From an uncultured Bacteroidales bacterium (lineage in GTDB: Bacteria; Bacteroidota; Bacteroidia; Bacteroidales; Bacteroidaceae), in contig CACWTR010000009.1 in the NCBI GenBank assembly GCA_902763865.1, positions 39,244 to 103,243 of the forward strand: a DNA stretch of 64,000 bases. The letters are read 5' to 3'. This document shows positions 7,524-14,705 of this stretch, one piece after another. Within the stretch, counting starts at the first letter, position 1. The number at the start of each line of letters is the position of its first letter. Below the pieces are notes generated by a model. That model was not told the origin of the DNA. It did no database searches and was given only the letters and a program-made list of their open reading frames with translations. A program made the position numbers and the translations under genes.

Positions 7524-8699
7524 CCTTATTCTTCGGAGTGCTTCGGCGAACTTGTCGTCCTTCTGGCAGAGGCTGATGCGTATGTAGCGGTTGCCGCCGG
7601 TGCCGAAGATGAAGCCTGGGGTGATGAAGACGCGGGCTTCGTGGAGGACGCGCTCGGTGAGCTCTTCTACATTATTATATATGTCGGGTATGCGGCCCCA
7701 GAGGAACATGCCTGTCTGCTCGGGGTCGTAGTGGCAGCCGAGCACTTGCATGATTTCCTCGGCGTAGCGGCGCCGGCGGGCGTAGGTCTCGATGTTGGAC
7801 TGGCGGTGCCAGAGGTCGGTGTTGTCGTAGGCCGTTGCCGCTGCGAGCTGCAGGGCGCGGAAGGTGCCGCTGTCGATGTTCGACTTTACCTTCAGTATCC
7901 ACTGCACGAACTGCGGGTTGGTGGCAAGCATGCCTACGCGCCAGCCGGGCATGTTGTGGCTCTTCGACATGGAGTTGAACTCGATGCAGCACTCCTTGGC
8001 CCGCGGCACTTGCAGGATGGAGAGGCGTTCCCCCTCGTTGAGGATGAAGCTGTAGGGGTTGTCGTTGACCACGACGATGCCGTGCCTGAGGGCGAAATCC
8101 ACGAGTTGCTCGTAGGTCTCGCGCCGTGCCTTTGCGCCGGTGGGCATGTTGGGATAGTTGGTCCAGAGGAGCTTGACGCGGCTCAGGTCCATCCGTTCCA
8201 GTGCGTCGAAGTCGGGCTGCCACTGGTTCTGGGGCAGCAGGTCGTAGTTCACCACCTTTGCGCCGAGCAGTTTGGAGAGGCTGGTGTAGGTGGGGTAGCC
8301 CGGGTTGGGCACGAGCACTTCGTCGCCCGGGTTGACGAAGGCGAGGGTGACGTGCAGGATGCCTTCCTTGCTTCCGATGAGGGGCTGTATCTCGCTCCCC
8401 GGGTCGAGTTCTACGCCGTACCACCTGCGGTAGAAGCCGGCCATGGCCTGCCGCAGCTCGGGGATGCCTACGGTGGGCTGATAGCCGTGGGCCGTAGGCT
8501 TGCGTGCTTCCTGGCAGAGCGTCTCGATGGTTTCGGGCGATGGGGGCATGTCGGGGCTGCCGATGGCGAGGCTGATGACGTCCATGCCCTTGGCGTTCAT
8601 GGCTGCAACTTCCTTGAGCTTGCGGCTGAAATAATACTCGCTGACTTCGGCAAGCCTGTCTGCCGGAGCGATGCTAAATGCTTTGTTTTCCGCTTTCAT
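7500..8699 (-). CDS. PLP-dependent aminotransferase (Phe/Tyr operon)
   Basis: 399 residues from the Met at 8699; a Met three codons upstream is also possible. Fold-type I class I/II aminotransferase: 'PTVGIPELRQAMAGFYRRW', 'NPGYPTYTSL', 'WTNYPNMPTGAKA' and PLP-binding lysine motif 'FNSMSKSHNMPGWRVGML'. Both ends of the reaction fit its operon: it most likely transaminates phenylpyruvate and 4-hydroxyphenylpyruvate to Phe and Tyr, although the family also contains LL-diaminopimelate and alanine aminotransferases. Its start overlaps the end of pheA by 26 bp, suggesting translational coupling. Confidence 0.9.
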   Translation of the reverse strand: MKAENKAFSIAPADRLAEVSEYYFSRKLKEVAAMNAKGMDVISLAIGSPDMPPSPETIETLCQEARKPTAHGYQPTVGIPELRQAMAGFYRRWYGVELDPGSEIQPLIGSKEGILHVTLAFVNPGDEVLVPNPGYPTYTSLSKLLGAKVVNYDLLPQNQWQPDFDALERMDLSRVKLLWTNYPNMPTGAKARRETYEQLVDFALRHGIVVVNDNPYSFILNEGERLSILQVPRAKECCIEFNSMSKSHNMPGWRVGMLATNPQFVQWILKVKSNIDSGTFRALQLAAATAYDNTDLWHRQSNIETYARRRRYAEEIMQVLGCHYDPEQTGMFLWGRIPDIYNNVEELTERVLHEARVFITPGFIFGTGGNRYIRISLCQKDDKFAEALRRIRGFKDLRI

Positions 8700-9516
8700 A
8701 GACACCAAGTTGTTTGAGTTCCCGCGTCAGAGGCGTGATGGCACCGAGTGCCTGATGGTAGCGCCTCTCGTCGTTGAAGGAAAGGTCGATGTAGAACATG
8801 TATTGCCACTCCTGTCCGATGATGGGCAGTGACTGTATTTTTGTGAGGTTGAGCTTGTAGAAGGAGAGCACGGAGAGGATGGCGCTGAGGCTGCCTTCCT
8901 CGTGTGGGAGGGTGAAGACGAGGCTGGCCTTGTCGATGTGTCGGGTGCTGCGGACGGCGGTTGCCGCCTCGGGCTGTGCCAGCACGAGGAAGCGCGTGAA
9001 GTTGTGCTTGTTCGTCTCGATGCCTTCTTGCAGTATCTTCATGCCGTAGATGTCGGCAGCGTCGCGATGGCAGATGGCGGCGTGTCCGTGCCGTCGCTCG
9101 CGGCTGATGTCGGCGGCGGCACCTGCCGTGTCGGACACCTCCACCACCTTCAGCCCCGGGTGCTGCGAGAGGAACTTGCGGCACTGCATCAGTGCGACGG
9201 GGTGGGAGTTGACCTCGCGGATGTCGTCCCAGCTCTCGCCGGGCAGACACATGATGCTGTGGCTGATGCGCAGCTTGTGTTCGCCTACGATGGTCATGCC
9301 GCTGTCGCGCAGCAGCTCGTAGTTGTGGAGCAGGCTGCCGGCTATGGTGTTCTCGATGGCCATGAGCCCCAGCATGTCGGGTCTCCCCTTGAGGCGGGCA
9401 AACATCTCTTCGAAGGTGTCGCAGCACTCCAGCTCCACCTCCTCGCCCTCGAAGAAGCGATGTGCGGCAATGTCGTGGAAACTGCCTTCGATGCCCTGTA
9501 TTGCTATCCTTTTCAT
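8674..9516 (-). CDS. pheA: Prephenate dehydratase
   Basis: 280 residues. The catalytic domain (1 to about 185) begins 'MKRIAIQGIEGSFHDIAAHRFF' and contains the essential Thr-Arg-Phe in 'HNFTRFLVL'. A C-terminal ACT domain ('SLVFTLPHEEGSLSAILSVL') is the usual Phe-sensing module. The E. coli ESRP signature reads QSLP here, so the Arg is absent. It converts prephenate to phenylpyruvate. It is the first structural gene of the operon and its ATG lies only 10 nt after the T-run of the leader terminator, so expression depends on read-through of the attenuator at 9527-9677. Confidence 0.95.
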   Translation of the reverse strand: MKRIAIQGIEGSFHDIAAHRFFEGEEVELECCDTFEEMFARLKGRPDMLGLMAIENTIAGSLLHNYELLRDSGMTIVGEHKLRISHSIMCLPGESWDDIREVNSHPVALMQCRKFLSQHPGLKVVEVSDTAGAAADISRERRHGHAAICHRDAADIYGMKILQEGIETNKHNFTRFLVLAQPEAATAVRSTRHIDKASLVFTLPHEEGSLSAILSVLSFYKLNLTKIQSLPIIGQEWQYMFYIDLSFNDERRYHQALGAITPLTRELKQLGVYESGKQSI

Positions 9517-9526
9517 CTTTCAGTGC

Positions 9527-9620
9527 AAAAAAAATCCCGCTTCACTGTTGTGAGCGGGATGTGTTTCTATATCTGTTCTCTCTTATACCTTATTATATAT
9601 ATACGCCGACCCGCTTCACT
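9527..9620 (-). promoter_or_regulatory. Phe/Tyr operon transcription attenuator (terminator plus antiterminator strand)
   Basis: Read on the minus strand. Immediately after the leader-peptide stop codon comes strand 2, AGTGAAGCGGG (9620-9610). Strand 3 is CCCGCTCAC (9558-9550) and strand 4 GTGAAGCGGGAT (9545-9534), followed by eight T (9534-9527). Strands 3 and 4 form an intrinsic terminator with an 11-bp stem and one bulged A. Strand 2 is a near-copy of strand 4, so it can pair with strand 3 instead. A ribosome at the leader stop codon would cover strand 2 and allow termination; a ribosome stalled on Phe/Tyr codons would leave strand 2 free and prevent it. Confidence 0.88.
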
Positions 9621-9677
9621 TCATTTGCTAAAGTAAAAGTAATAGTAAAAGTCGAAGAAGTTGCTGTGATATGTCAT
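9621..9677 (-). CDS. Phe/Tyr-rich leader peptide
   Basis: An 18-codon frame, MTYHSNFFDFYYYFYFSK, then TGA. It contains five Phe and five Tyr, eight of the ten clustered within residues 7-16. It starts about 15 nt after the predicted transcription start and ends directly before the antiterminator strand. This is the classical arrangement of a ribosome-mediated attenuator; the operon it precedes makes exactly these two amino acids. No Shine-Dalgarno is visible, as usual for this phylum. Confidence 0.9.
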   Translation of the reverse strand: MTYHSNFFDFYYYFYFSK

Positions 9678-9698
9678 GCGTACTTTGTTTTTACGGTG

Positions 9699-9729
9699 CA
9701 AAGGTATGACAATTCCTGCATTTTGCCAA
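9699..9729 (-). promoter_or_regulatory. Promoter of the pheA operon
   Basis: TACCTTTG (9706-9699) with TTGG (9729-9726), 19 bp apart, matching the Bacteroidetes -7/-33 consensus. Predicted transcription start is near 9692, just before the leader peptide. Confidence 0.8.
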
Positions 9730-9818
9730 GAAAACCCCCGATTTTTTTGCAAAAAGTTTTCAAGTTGTCTTTCCGGAGAGCAGGGAGTAAAGTTCCGGCG
9801 GACGCACGGGGAAGTTCT

Positions 9819-9945
9819 CCGCGACGCGAGGAAAAAACTATTTTCATGACGTGAAAATCAATTTTCAAATCATGAAAATCAATTTTCAAAGCGTGAAAAT
9901 TAATTTTCACGTCATGAAAATAACTTTTCGACGCGTTCTCCGGGG
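9819..9945. repeat. 21-bp tandem palindrome array, copy 1
   Basis: Four contiguous 21-bp units start at 9852, 9873, 9894 and 9915, preceded by a half unit at 9838. Each has the form TGAAAATNAATTTTCA followed by five variable bases. The core GAAAATNAATTTTC is palindromic. The fourth unit decays to GAAAATAACTTTTC and runs into CGACGCG; the left flank is GCGACGCGAGG. It sits between the divergent pheA-operon promoter and the gene at 10130. Confidence 0.85.
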
Positions 9946-10085
9946 TTTTCCTTCGCGGTGCGGAATGTTTCCCGAGGCGGCGGATGACCTTTCTGCAACA
10001 GGGCAAACCCGAGCCTCTGCCTGCGTAAATCGGCAATGGAAAAGAAAAAGTTGGGCAAATGATTGTGTATGTTGGAAATAAGTCG

Positions 10086-10093
10086 TACTTTTG
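10086..10093 (+). promoter_or_regulatory. -7 box for the gene at 10130
   Basis: TACTTTTG, 36 bp before the chosen ATG at 10130. It overlaps the possible upstream start at 10091, which is the reason for rejecting that start. Confidence 0.7.
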
Positions 10094-10129
10094 CAGAAGC
10101 AAATAACAAGAAACACAAGGCTGAAACAC

Positions 10130-10663
10130 ATGAATCTTTATATCAGATATTTCGACGACGAGACGCTCGTGCACAACGTGGCAGAGGCACTGAATTTCCT
10201 GTCTTCCCTCGACGACGTGGAAGTCGATGGTGAGATGGCTGCAGAACTGGAGAAATTCATGAGCAGCAGCGCCATGTACCCCAAGCACATCAAGGTGCGG
10301 GCCCGCTCCTTCTTTATCGCCATCAAGACGACAGCCGCCACGATGGAGGAATTCAAGGCAAAGGGTGCAGGACAGGGCAAGGCGGAGAAGAACGCGCAGA
10401 AGGAAGCCTTGGCGCAGTACGGCAAGCCGCAGTCCGGATGGTATCAGGCCAAGATACTCTTCAAGCGCGTCATCCTCATGCCCGACACGCAGAAGTCGCA
10501 TTACGTGGATACTCCCTTTGTCTGCAAAGTCAAGGCCGGCAGCATCCAGGACTGCTACGACAAGGTCGTCTCGCACCTGCGTAGCCGTCAGGACATCGAC
10601 CCCCGAAGCCAGTTCCCCAGCATCAAGAGCCAGAACTTCGAGTACAGCTTCCTGGGGGAATAA
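10130..10663 (+). CDS. Conserved hypothetical protein
   Basis: 177 residues, soluble, no signal peptide or membrane segment. It begins MNLYIRYFDDETLVHNVAEALNF, contains a low-complexity Ala/Lys/Glu segment ('KAKGAGQGKAEKNAQKEALAQYGKPQ', residues about 79-104), and ends 'SQFPSIKSQNFEYSFLGE'. I recall similar proteins only from Bacteroidales and cannot assign a function. It has its own promoter and is followed after 39 bp by the lysozyme gene, possibly in one transcript interrupted by a GC-rich hairpin at 10675-10692. Confidence 0.8.
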   Translation: MNLYIRYFDDETLVHNVAEALNFLSSLDDVEVDGEMAAELEKFMSSSAMYPKHIKVRARSFFIAIKTTAATMEEFKAKGAGQGKAEKNAQKEALAQYGKPQSGWYQAKILFKRVILMPDTQKSHYVDTPFVCKVKAGSIQDCYDKVVSHLRSRQDIDPRSQFPSIKSQNFEYSFLGE

Positions 10664-10674
10664 GTTGACCTCCT

Positions 10675-10692
10675 TTCCCCCTCAGGAGGGGG
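10675..10692. repeat. TCCCCCT/AGGGGGA palindrome
   Basis: Perfect 7-bp stem (loop CAGG) between the 10130 gene and the lysozyme gene. Similar GC-rich palindromes occur at 4634-4664 and within 59470-59575. Confidence 0.5.
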
Positions 10693-10702
10693 ACCGAATC
10701 GT

Positions 10703-11551
10703 ATGGTTTTGCATCCGAGCATTTATGCCAAAGGCATCCCATTCCCGACCAGCCGGAGAGGATGGGTTGTCGTGTTGCTGCAGCTCTTCCTGCTGGCAGG
10801 CACAGCCCTTGCCGACAAAAAGAAAACATCGCAGACAGAGCCAATCTACGCCCTGCCCATGCCCGACGTGCTGCCCGCAGCGCCTGTGCCGGACCCGCCC
10901 CTGCCGGCAATCGGCGAGCTGCACCCCATCCTCCGCCACACGGCAACCCGGCAGCAGGGCATCGACGTATCGCACTATCAGGGACGCATCGACTGGGAAC
11001 AGGTGGCCCTCAACAAGGACATACAGTTCGTCTATGTCAAGGCAACCGAGTCCTCCGGCTTCGTGGATGAGTTCTACCTGCGCAATCTCTATGGAGCTAA
11101 GCGCGTAGGCATCCCCGTAGGAGTCTATCATTTCTTCAGGCCCAACGCCAGTGCCCTGACGCAGCTGGAGAACTTCCGCAGCAACGTGGACCCCCGGCAG
11201 CAGGACCTCATCCCCATCGTCGATGTCGAGAAGCGCGGCAAAGGCTCCCTCTCGCAGTTCCAGCACAGGCTGAAAGCCTTCCTCGACGGCGTGGAGCGCA
11301 TGTTCGGCACGAAGCCCATCATCTACACCGGAGTCAACTTCTACGCCAAGTACCTCGCAGGCCGCTTCACGCAGTACCGCTTCATGGTGGCCCGCTACGC
11401 CGAGGAATTCCCCGGACTGTGCGACGACGTGCCCATCCTCATCTGGCAGTACAGCTGCACAGAGGAAGTCGAAGGCATCAAAGGCCACGTAGATCGCAGC
11501 GTCTTCCTCGACCGCTACACACTGGCCGACATCCTCCTAAACAAGAAATGA
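10703..11551 (+). CDS. Glycoside hydrolase family 25 lysozyme
   Basis: 282 residues. After about 20 N-terminal residues a hydrophobic stretch (WVVVLLQLFLLAGTALA) acts as signal peptide or anchor. The GH25 domain (residues about 85-280) shows 'QGIDVSHYQGRIDWEQV', 'FVYVKATESSGFVDEFY', 'GVYHFFRP' and the catalytic Asp-x-Glu in 'LIPIVDVEKRG'. GH25 enzymes cleave the MurNAc-GlcNAc bond of peptidoglycan. It may remodel the cell's own wall or act on other bacteria. The next gene starts one base after its stop codon. Confidence 0.93.
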   Translation: MVLHPSIYAKGIPFPTSRRGWVVVLLQLFLLAGTALADKKKTSQTEPIYALPMPDVLPAAPVPDPPLPAIGELHPILRHTATRQQGIDVSHYQGRIDWEQVALNKDIQFVYVKATESSGFVDEFYLRNLYGAKRVGIPVGVYHFFRPNASALTQLENFRSNVDPRQQDLIPIVDVEKRGKGSLSQFQHRLKAFLDGVERMFGTKPIIYTGVNFYAKYLAGRFTQYRFMVARYAEEFPGLCDDVPILIWQYSCTEEVEGIKGHVDRSVFLDRYTLADILLNKK

Positions 11552-11552
11552 C

Positions 11553-12176
11553 ATGCACATAGCCATAGCCGGAAACATAGGCAGCGGCAAGACCACGCTG
11601 ACCGAGATGCTCGCACGCCATTACCAATGGGAGCCAAGGTACGAGCAAGTGACCTACAACCCCTATCTGGACGATTACTACAGCGACATCAAGCGATGGT
11701 CGTTCCCTATGGAAGTCTATTTCCTCAAGGAACGCCTGCGCGACATCATGGAGATGCAGAAGAGCGGGCGCGACACCATTCAGGACCGCACCATCTACGA
11801 AGGCGTCTATGTCTTCGCTACCAACAACAAGCAGATGGGCAACCTCAGCGACCGCGACTTCGAGACCTACATGGAACTCTTCTCGCACATGACCGACATC
11901 GTCCGCTACCCCGACCTCATGATTTACCTGCGCGCCAGCGTCCCGCACCTCGTGGCCAACATACAGAAACGCGGACGCGACTGCGAGCAGACCATACAAA
12001 TCGAGTACCTCAAAGGGCTGAACGACCTCTACGAGGACTTCATCTACAACCGCTACAAGGGCCGCGTGCTCACCGTAGAGGTCGATGACATCGACTATCA
12101 GCACAACCCACGCGACTTCAAGGACATCACCGACAAGATAGACGGACTGCTTTTCGGCATGTTCCCGCTCTCTTAA
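11553..12176 (+). CDS. Deoxynucleoside kinase (first of tandem pair)
   Basis: 207 residues. P-loop 'GNIGSGKTT' at residues 7-15, 'RYEQVTYNPYLDDYY' (substrate-binding Glu), 'DTIQDRTIYEGVYVFA' (catalytic DR-x-x-x-E) and lid 'LRASVPHLVANIQKRGRDCEQTI'. It phosphorylates deoxynucleosides to 5'-monophosphates in the salvage pathway. Substrate preference (dA, dG or dC) cannot be read reliably. The paralogue at 12295 is about the same length and closely similar; in some bacteria such tandem kinases form heterodimers. Confidence 0.92.
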   Translation: MHIAIAGNIGSGKTTLTEMLARHYQWEPRYEQVTYNPYLDDYYSDIKRWSFPMEVYFLKERLRDIMEMQKSGRDTIQDRTIYEGVYVFATNNKQMGNLSDRDFETYMELFSHMTDIVRYPDLMIYLRASVPHLVANIQKRGRDCEQTIQIEYLKGLNDLYEDFIYNRYKGRVLTVEVDDIDYQHNPRDFKDITDKIDGLLFGMFPLS

Positions 12177-12258
12177 ACGAAGAGTGAAGAATGAAGAATC
12201 TGATACCGCCCTTAGCTTAGGATGATGAATCGTAAACCATTCCCGTTGCAAATAAACA

Positions 12259-12294
12259 AGTAAATAGTAAATCGTCAAATAGTAAATAAGAATC
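12259..12294 (+). promoter_or_regulatory. Leader repeat containing the shared 20-mer, upstream of second kinase
   Basis: AAATCGTCAAATAGTAAATA at 12269-12288, 6 nt before the ATG at 12295. The identical 20-mer precedes panD and the 18144-19361 aminotransferase, with a close variant before the 53179 transporter. Confidence 0.75.
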
Positions 12295-12915
12295 ATGCAT
12301 ATCGCAGTAGCAGGAAACATAGGGTGCGGCAAGACCACCCTGACCAAGTTGCTCGCCAAGCGCTACGGATGGACACCCCGCTTCGAGCCAGTCGATACAA
12401 ACCCCTACCTCGACGACTTCTATCAGGACATGAACCGCTGGAGCTTCAACCTCCAGATATACTTCCTCAACAAGCGCTTCCGCGATGTCGTAGAGATAGC
12501 ACGCAGCCAGGACACCATCATCCAGGACCGCACCATCTTCGAGGACGCACGCATCTTCGCCCCGAACCTGCACGCACAAGGCTACATGAGCGACCGCGAC
12601 TTCCGGAACTACAGCGAACTCTTCGACCTGATGATGTCGCTCGTCGCACTGCCCGACCTGCTCATCTACATTCGCAGCACCATCCCCAACCTCATCGCAC
12701 AAATCAGCAAGCGCGGACGCGACTACGAGCAAAGCATACGCATCGACTACCTCACTGGCCTAAACGAGCGCTACGAAGCCTGGATAAAAGACTACCCCGG
12801 CAAGCTACTCATCGTCGATGGCGACACGCTGAAGTTCGAGTCCAACACCGCCGACCTGCAACGCATCACGGAGCAAATCGACGCCAAGCTCTACGGCCTC
12901 TTTCCCGAGGAATAA
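12295..12915 (+). CDS. Deoxynucleoside kinase (second of tandem pair)
   Basis: 206 residues. P-loop 'GNIGCGKTT', 'RFEPVDTNPYLDDFYQDM', 'DTIIQDRTIFEDARIFA' and lid 'IRSTIPNLIAQISKRGRDYEQSI'. Same family and fold as its upstream neighbour, differing at positions such as EQVTYN versus EPVDTN near the substrate pocket, which suggests divided nucleoside specificity. The 118-bp gap to the first kinase contains no promoter box but ends in the 20-mer leader, so co-transcription with separate translation control is plausible. Confidence 0.92.
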   Translation: MHIAVAGNIGCGKTTLTKLLAKRYGWTPRFEPVDTNPYLDDFYQDMNRWSFNLQIYFLNKRFRDVVEIARSQDTIIQDRTIFEDARIFAPNLHAQGYMSDRDFRNYSELFDLMMSLVALPDLLIYIRSTIPNLIAQISKRGRDYEQSIRIDYLTGLNERYEAWIKDYPGKLLIVDGDTLKFESNTADLQRITEQIDAKLYGLFPEE

Positions 12916-12943
12916 AATAAAAGAACAGATTCTTTTTTATGAT

Positions 12944-13035
12944 TTAACCACGAATTCCACGAATTTCACGAACCGTTCAACTGCAGGTTGTCAGCTGATT
13001 ATAAATTCGTGTAATTCGTGTAATTCGTGGTTAAA
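12944..13035. repeat. ACGAATT hairpin element, copy A
   Basis: Inverted arms built from a 10-bp unit: ACCACGAATTCCACGAATTT on the left, and the opposite-strand form ending AATTCGTGTAATTCGTGGT on the right, around a loop of about 30 bp. The loop resembles the reverse complement of the loop in copy B (39394-39484). It lies in the gap between the convergent kinase and porin genes. Confidence 0.85.
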
Positions 13036-13085
13036 AGTGTTGATCGTATTTTGATATATTCCCTTCTCTTTTGTAGCAAAGCGGC

Positions 13086-14642
13086 TCAGAACTTGCAGCC
13101 CAGTGTGCACGTAATGGCATGCCGCGTCAGGTTCACCTCCACAGGGTCGATGGTGGCATTGGTGAGCTCAGGCGGCGCATTATTCAGGAATACAGGGTCA
13201 CCAGTTGTTTCATTCGTAAACCTCGTGTCGAATGCGTAGAAATCGCCAAACTGGTTGCGGAGCTTGTAGGCAAGGTCAATGTGGAAGTTCTTGATGTGAT
13301 AGCCCATGCCAAGCGTCAGGATGTTGGTTGCACCCAAGCGCATATAGTTGGTACCTGTCGCATACATCATGGCGCGGCTATCAATGTTGAACTGGTCGAA
13401 GCTGACATTCTTCTCGTAGGCCGAAGTACTCAGGTTATAGCCCAGGCGGAAGGAAAGGTTCTTGGTGGCATTGCCTTCCATGCCAACACGCAGTGTGTGT
13501 GTGCCGCGGAGGATGTTGCTGGTGAGGTCGTTCATATCCACATCCTTCACGTTGCCAGAAGTGGAACCGTCCGCGTATTCAGTGCTGGGATAGCCTTGGC
13601 TGGTGCTTGCGTATGCTGCAAACTCATAGTCGATGTCCCATGCAAAGACAGAACCGACGGTGCTGCCAATGCTGGCACGTACCTTCCAGGGCGTCCGGAC
13701 GTTGAACTTCAGGTAGCTTCTCAATGCAGCATCCTCTCTGATATCGTAACCGAAGTCAAACCAAGTGGAGTTGCGCAGGCGGTACCACGTCGGAGTCTCT
13801 ACAGCAAGGCCAAAGCGGAAAGGATTGTCTTTGATGGGACGTATGATGGTGCCCAGCTTGACATTGACGCCGGTTCCCCTGACCTCGCAGTTTCGGCTTA
13901 AGGCATAGTCTGCATCGCCAAATTCTTCGTAGCATGTCAACTCATTGAAGTTCATGTTGTCCACTCCGACCGTAAGTCCAAGGAAAGCACAATTGTTGAT
14001 GTTCGTACTGAGGTTGAAGTCGAAAGACTGCGCGGAGCCTTCGCTACGGTGAGTGTATTTGTTGCCGTACGAAGCATAGTAGTTATAATAATACTTCTTT
14101 CCCTCGCTGTCGATGGCAGAGTTCAGATACTCTTTGTCGATGGCAAGGCCAGCTAAGTTCTCCGTACCGCTATCCCAGTATGTAAGCTCTGCCACCTGGT
14201 CCATCTGGCTGAGGCCACCCAGCTTGTCGTTTGAGGCGTAGAAGTTATGGAAGAAGTTAATCTTCTTCTGAAAGTTGAAGGAAAAGTTGATGTAGGGAAC
14301 GCTTTCGCTGCCTGTCTTCATGTTAATGACGAAACCAGCTTGGTCACTGGTAGCCTTTCCTCGACTGGCTTCCTTGATGCTCGACTTTCCCCACACACCG
14401 CCGAAGGTGAAGGCAACGTCGTTCTTGCGGATAAGGCCGATGCCTGCCGGGTTCCAGCTGATGACGCTGATGTCTGCGCCGAGTGCGCCGAGTGCACCGC
14501 CCATGCCCACGTAGCGTGCCGTACCGATGACATCGGATGAGTTATTGGTGAGGCGCTCGTTCATGTAAGTGTCCTGTGCCTGCAAAAGGGGAAGGAAGCA
14601 GGGTGCAAGGAGCATGGTGGGAATTAAGATATAACGTTTCAT
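13086..14642 (-). CDS. OmpP1/FadL-type outer-membrane transport protein
   Basis: 518 residues. Signal peptide MKRYILIPTMLLAPCFLPLLQAQ, then 'TARYVGMGGALGALGADISVISWNPAGIGLIRKNDVAFTFGG', the N-terminal hatch region typical of FadL-like barrels in Bacteroidetes ('gmGGA..a.g.d.sa...NPAgl'). The rest is beta-strand rich, ending in an aromatic-containing final strand 'ITCTLGCKF'. FadL relatives move hydrophobic molecules across the outer membrane; no substrate can be named here. It follows the glycine-rich protein gene after 63 bp on the same strand and may be co-transcribed with it. Confidence 0.85.
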   Translation of the reverse strand: MKRYILIPTMLLAPCFLPLLQAQDTYMNERLTNNSSDVIGTARYVGMGGALGALGADISVISWNPAGIGLIRKNDVAFTFGGVWGKSSIKEASRGKATSDQAGFVINMKTGSESVPYINFSFNFQKKINFFHNFYASNDKLGGLSQMDQVAELTYWDSGTENLAGLAIDKEYLNSAIDSEGKKYYYNYYASYGNKYTHRSEGSAQSFDFNLSTNINNCAFLGLTVGVDNMNFNELTCYEEFGDADYALSRNCEVRGTGVNVKLGTIIRPIKDNPFRFGLAVETPTWYRLRNSTWFDFGYDIREDAALRSYLKFNVRTPWKVRASIGSTVGSVFAWDIDYEFAAYASTSQGYPSTEYADGSTSGNVKDVDMNDLTSNILRGTHTLRVGMEGNATKNLSFRLGYNLSTSAYEKNVSFDQFNIDSRAMMYATGTNYMRLGATNILTLGMGYHIKNFHIDLAYKLRNQFGDFYAFDTRFTNETTGDPVFLNNAPPELTNATIDPVEVNLTRHAITCTLGCKF

Positions 14643-14705
14643 CGTGTAATATACTATTTAAGTCATTTACCAATTGCTTTTAGTAACGCAGGGGCTGAGG
14701 GTCAT

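Noticed and set aside
8902-9636. Open frame on the plus strand across pheA and its leader
   Set aside because: Mirror frame of pheA with no promoter; it also crosses the attenuator, which explains the region better.
9838-9935. CRISPR array
   Set aside because: Units are contiguous 21-bp copies with only five variable bases, no spacers of 25-40 bp and no cas genes nearby.
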